Positions 21,358-23,792 of a stretch of DNA of 23,792 nt are shown here, in pieces (the stretch's first letter is position 1; each line of letters opens with the position of its first letter). The notes below the pieces were generated by a model. It was not told the DNA's origin and ran no database searches. It saw only the letters and a list, made by a program, of their open reading frames with translations. Origin of the DNA: an uncultured Eubacteriales bacterium (GTDB lineage: Bacteria > Bacillota > Clostridia > Oscillospirales > Acutalibacteraceae); NCBI GenBank assembly GCA_934444895.1, contig CAKSDA010000010.1, positions 1 through 23,792 on the forward strand. The letters run 5' to 3'. The translations under genes and the position numbers were made by a program.

Positions 21358-21383
21358 TAGGCTTTTAATAATCGAACACCGTT
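21358..21383 (+). repeat. Dispersed intergenic repeat, copy D
   Basis: Reads TAGGCTTTTAATAATCGAA then CACCGTT, matching copies A to C at TAGGC, the ATA-x-TCGAA block and CCGTT. It lies 29 nt past the stop of the ParB-like gene. Confidence 0.45.
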
Positions 21384-21411
21384 ATGGTTTTGCTTGACTG
21401 AATAAAATAAT

Positions 21412-22212
21412 TTATATAAGATGCAGATTTTCTATTGTAATTTTATATTCGGTTTGCCCGGGCTTATTTGTTTTGTTTATTTCGGCATCTATGTTATTGC
21501 TTTTTAAAATATTTATTATACGGTTGAGACTGTTCATAATTATCGTATCGCTTGAAAGACATGCCAGTTTTATGGGTTCCGGCTTTTTCTCTATTAACTC
21601 AACAATAAAGCTAAGCGCGTTTTTTTCAGACAAAGATTCGGTAATAACCTTGCTTTTTACTTTTTCTTTTTGAAAGTTTGAAAGGGGATAAAAAGATTCT
21701 ATAAATTTTAAAGAAAAGTTGTGGGACTGTATAAATTTTTGATCCTCTTTTGAAAGTTTTAAAAAAAGAAGAATTTTTTTGGTTTCAGAAGCCGGTATAC
21801 CCGTATAATAAGAAATTTCCCTTATTGAAAGGCGGTTTAGACTGAGCAAGTCATATATTATTTTTGCCTTATCAAAAATTGAAAAGGAAGAAAGATTTTC
21901 AAGTTTGGACAAAACATATGCCTCCGCCTCTGTATCGGTAAGGGAAACAAGCAGGCAGGGAACCTTTTTTATTCCGAAAAAAAGAAGGGAAAGAAAATAT
22001 TCATGTCCGGAAACAAGTACGAATTTTTCAGGATTTTTTATATTTTTTCTTACCAGCAGAGGTTCACATATTCCAAAGTATTTTAAAGCATTTGAAAAGG
22101 AAATTATTTTATCTTTTTCAATTTCTCTTGCGGTAAAATATTCAGGAAGAGAAATATTTAAAAGATCGGTATAGAAAATTTTTCTATCCATTATTTTGCT
22201 TGAAACTTCCAT
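21412..22212 (-). CDS. ParB/Noc-like protein with degenerate CTP-binding motifs
   Basis: 266 residues with a ParB-type N-terminal domain (about 30-120) and a helix-turn-helix (about 128-150: RLSIREISYYTGIPASETKK). The three CTP-binding motifs are recognisable but altered: GICEPLLV (47-54) for G-x-x-QP-I-x-V, GHEY (69-72) for GERR, and ENLSS (105-109) for ENLQR. The arginines needed for CTP contacts in ParB and Noc are absent. The C-terminal 100 residues are Lys/Ile/Asn-rich and unlike the Spo0J dimerisation domain. It may be a nucleoid-occlusion (Noc)-like or partition-like protein that has lost CTP gating. Position next to rsmG and mnmG equals that of noc in B. subtilis. AGGAGG-like GGAGG precedes the ATG. 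Confidence 0.75.
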   Translation of the reverse strand: MEVSSKIMDRKIFYTDLLNISLPEYFTAREIEKDKIISFSNALKYFGICEPLLVRKNIKNPEKFVLVSGHEYFLSLLFFGIKKVPCLLVSLTDTEAEAYVLSKLENLSSFSIFDKAKIIYDLLSLNRLSIREISYYTGIPASETKKILLFLKLSKEDQKFIQSHNFSLKFIESFYPLSNFQKEKVKSKVITESLSEKNALSFIVELIEKKPEPIKLACLSSDTIIMNSLNRIINILKSNNIDAEINKTNKPGQTEYKITIENLHLI

Positions 22213-22228
22213 TTTTTCCTCCGTATGC

Positions 22229-22265
22229 TTTAGGCAAACAGTGATAAATCCGAATCTGTTTTTTA
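22229..22265 (+). repeat. Dispersed intergenic repeat, copy F module 1
   Basis: The segment starts TTTAGGCAAACAGTGATAA and continues ATCCGAATCTGTTTTTT. It matches 4122-4158 at 31 of 36 aligned positions. It lies 17 nt upstream of the ParB-like start codon. Confidence 0.6.
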
Positions 22266-22341
22266 AACGCTAATTTTTCACATGGCATTTGTTAAAATAC
22301 TCGGTAATCCTAACGCCTCGCAAAGACGACAAAACTAAAAC

Positions 22342-22406
22342 TGCCTGAAGATCGCTGGTTTTGGTCAGGTTCGGCTTATCCCTGCAGGTATTAACAGGCA
22401 AAACCA
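22342..22406 (+). repeat. Dispersed intergenic repeat, copy F module 2, with hairpin
   Basis: 22342-22385 aligns with 1023-1065 at about 37 of 44 positions. The copy can fold as CAGG/CCTG around a loop beginning TTCGG. An outer 8-bp stem, TGGTTTTG with CAAAACCA, encloses it. Shared structure as well as sequence suggests a structured RNA or a mobile-element remnant. Confidence 0.6.
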
Positions 22407-22672
22407 AAGAATTCGGTGCTTGTCCTTTTTTTAGTAAATGTAATTTATGTTGGGAATTTGTATCTTTTTTGTTTTTTTGTATTGCAATTAACGGGAACAA
22501 ATTGTTTTTGGTGGATAAAGTTTCTGTTTATCCGGCAGTTGGTTCCTACCAAGTACAACACCTAGAAAGAAAATTTAAAATGGAAATATTTTCCTTTTTC
22601 GTTTATAATATTATCAAACGGAAAAAGAAAAATCAACAAAAACAGTTTTACAAAAAAAGACATTAAAGGTTT

Positions 22673-22706
22673 AAAAAATAAAAAAAGCCGCAATTTTAAA
22701 GCGGCT
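22673..22706 (-). terminator. Intrinsic terminator overlapping the rsmG stop codon
   Basis: On the minus strand, AGCCGC (22701-22706) and GCGGCT (22686-22691) pair around a 9-nt loop. T6, an A and T6 follow. The 5' arm and loop contain the last rsmG codons and its TAA, so transcription would end right after rsmG. Confidence 0.88.
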
Positions 22707-23415
22707 GTCGTGCAATTTTTGCGGATGTACGGGGATATTTTGGCGGAGTTTGCGATATTTTTTTAATAACAATATTAATTCTTTTTTCATTGTTCGGAAG
22801 AGTTTCAAAGAAAAGTGGCTCAGCAGAACCTCCCAGAAGAGAGATTGCCAAGGAGGCTTCTTTAAGCTCATTTTCTGCGTCCGGACCCTTCATTGAAATA
22901 AAAATTCCGTTGTTTTTTACAAGCGGAAAACAGTATTCGCATAAAACATTAAGGCGGGCAACGGCTCTGGCAGTTACAAAATCAAAAGATTCGCGAAAGT
23001 CAGGATCCTGCCCTAAAATTTCCGCGCGGGCGTGAACATTTTCTGTTTTAAACTGAGTTCCCAGTTCCTTTTCCAAAACATTTAAAAATACAAATCTTTT
23101 GGCATGGCCGTCTGCAAGGGTTACCGAGAGATCCGGTCTTGCTATTTTTAAAACCATACCGGGAAAACCTGCTCCGCTGCCTATATCAATAAGCTTTTTT
23201 CCTGAAGTTTTAGGCATATACTTTAAAATTGAAAGAGAATCGGCAAAATGTTTTATTACTATTTCTTTAGGCTCTGTAATGGCGGTAAGGTTGATTTTTT
23301 CATTCCATTCTCTTAAAAGATCACCATAAATACATAGTTTTTCATATACATCCGAAGCAAGAAAAATATTATTGTCTTCGGCATATTTTTTTAAAATATC
23401 AATGTTTTTATTCAA
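22696..23415 (-). CDS. rsmG: 16S rRNA (guanine-527 N7)-methyltransferase RsmG (GidB)
   Basis: A 239-residue SAM-dependent enzyme that methylates N7 of G527 in 16S rRNA; its loss gives low-level streptomycin resistance in other bacteria. The SAM-binding loop is LIDIGSGAGFPGMVLKIA (75-92), followed by the acidic strand VTLADGHAKRFVFL. The N-terminal WNEKINLTAITEP and IVIKHFADSL are family hallmarks. The start is a TTG at 23415 with an AAGGAGGA site 6 nt upstream. It lies 18 nt downstream of mnmG, the usual pairing, and ends in its own terminator. Confidence 0.97.
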   Translation of the reverse strand: MNKNIDILKKYAEDNNIFLASDVYEKLCIYGDLLREWNEKINLTAITEPKEIVIKHFADSLSILKYMPKTSGKKLIDIGSGAGFPGMVLKIARPDLSVTLADGHAKRFVFLNVLEKELGTQFKTENVHARAEILGQDPDFRESFDFVTARAVARLNVLCEYCFPLVKNNGIFISMKGPDAENELKEASLAISLLGGSAEPLFFETLPNNEKRINIVIKKISQTPPKYPRTSAKIARQPL

Positions 23416-23433
23416 GAAAATCCTCCTTATAAA

Positions 23434-23792
23434 CTATTTATTCCGGTTTTTTTCGCACCAAATAAGAAGGATTGAAATGTCTGCCGGACTTACCCCGGAA
23501 ATTCCCATTGCCTGTCCTATGCTTAAAGGTTTAATTTTGTTTAGTTTTTCCTTTGCCTCAAGCCTTAGTCCGTCTATATCGGAATATGGGGTAAGGGGAG
23601 AAAGTTTTTGGTTTTCCTTGCGATGCATTTCTTTAACGCAGGCAAGCTGCCTTTTAATATATCCGTCGTATTTTATTTCTGTTTCAACCTTATCGCAAAG
23701 ATCGGAAGGAAGATTGGGAAAATTATCATCAAACTGCTTTAGATCGGAGTATTTTATTTGCGGCCTGCGAAGAAGATCCGCAAGACTTGCAC
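23434..23792 (-). CDS. mnmG: MnmG (GidA), tRNA uridine-34 modification enzyme, C-terminal part
   Basis: The frame is open to the window edge and gives the last 119 or so residues. It starts ASLADLLRRPQIKYSDL, then has an EIKYDGYIKRQ segment and ends IGQAMGISGVSPADISILLI plus WCEKNRNK. LLRRP, the IKY-x-GYI-x-RQ motif and GISGVSPADI are diagnostic of the MnmG C-terminal domain, which contacts MnmE and tRNA. The complete enzyme uses FAD and installs carboxymethylaminomethyl groups on wobble U34. The 5' part with the FAD domain lies beyond the window. The gene precedes rsmG by 18 nt. Confidence 0.95.
   Translation of the reverse strand, partial: ASLADLLRRPQIKYSDLKQFDDNFPNLPSDLCDKVETEIKYDGYIKRQLACVKEMHRKENQKLSPLTPYSDIDGLRLEAKEKLNKIKPLSIGQAMGISGVSPADISILLIWCEKNRNK

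Larger units (their letters stand above)
20998..21411. other. AT-rich spacer between dnaA and the ParB-like gene
   Basis: 414 nt containing the dnaA promoter, a strong hairpin terminator, a possible 12-codon micro-ORF on the plus strand and one copy of the dispersed repeat (separate entries). Very AT-rich. No perfect DnaA box TTATCCACA was found on either strand by eye, although this is where a second origin half lies in B. subtilis. Confidence 0.6.
22213..22695. other. Spacer between rsmG and the ParB-like gene
   Basis: 483 nt without a convincing gene. It contains two modules of the dispersed repeat (22229-22265 and 22342-22385), an 8-bp stem (TGGTTTTG 22356-22363 with CAAAACCA 22399-22406), and the rsmG terminator at its right edge. 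Open frames of up to about 100 codons cross it on both strands, but they lack good ribosome binding sites and overlap the repeat. Confidence 0.6.

Noticed and set aside
22361..22666. A 101-codon plus-strand frame between rsmG and the ParB-like gene
   Set aside because: It begins inside the dispersed repeat module, has no good ribosome binding site, and ends in low-complexity Lys/Asn/Gln sequence.

Overview
The window looks like the chromosomal replication-origin region of a spore-forming, low-GC Bacillota, most likely class Clostridia. The evidence is a dnaA-dnaN-yaaA-recF-remB-gyrB-gyrA block in the classic order, a SpoVT regulator, AAGGAGG-type ribosome binding sites, frequent ATGA/TAATG stop-start overlaps, and AT-rich spacers. 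Nearly all genes lie on the minus strand; the exceptions are spoVT and a DtxR-type regulator.

Layout from left to right. 1-112: left end of an apparent IS3-type insertion sequence, with only the first codons of its transposase in the window and a hairpin over the transposase ribosome binding site. 373-918 (+): spoVT, with a sigma-G-like promoter. 1178-4436 (-): a ferrous-iron uptake operon of two FeoA-type proteins, FeoB and a FeoB-associated Cys-rich membrane protein. It is driven by a near-perfect sigma-A promoter carrying two matching palindromic operators. Divergent from it, 4784-5158 (+), is a DtxR-family regulator with the Met/Cys/Glu/His ligand pattern of iron sensors. 5380-9470 (-): a MarR regulator followed by two overlapping ABC half-transporters that form a heterodimeric exporter with one degenerate ATP site. 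9714-11544 (-): tadA and a CPBP intramembrane protease-like protein. 11674-12042 (-): an unrecognised small protein. 12092-20997 (-): gyrA, gyrB, remB, recF, yaaA, dnaN, dnaA. 21412-23792 (-): a degenerate ParB-like protein, rsmG and the 3' part of mnmG.

How they fit together: the right half is replication initiation and chromosome maintenance. The 360-bp dnaN-dnaA spacer has TAG/TAA triplet repeats in the orientation of DnaA-trios, but no perfect DnaA box was found. The mnmG-rsmG-parB-like block reads toward dnaA, whereas in Bacillus subtilis it reads away from it; a fork leaving the dnaA-dnaN spacer would meet this block head-on. The left half is accessory: iron uptake and drug/peptide export, each with a recognisable local regulator and operator.

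The least explained feature is a family of short degenerate repeats, beginning TTTAGGC or TAGGC, in at least six intergenic regions and always in the same orientation. No obviously new multi-gene system was seen. The best leads are this repeat family, the leader-ORF/hairpin arrangement at the IS end, the iron-regulated operator pair, and the degenerate ParB-like protein beside dnaA.
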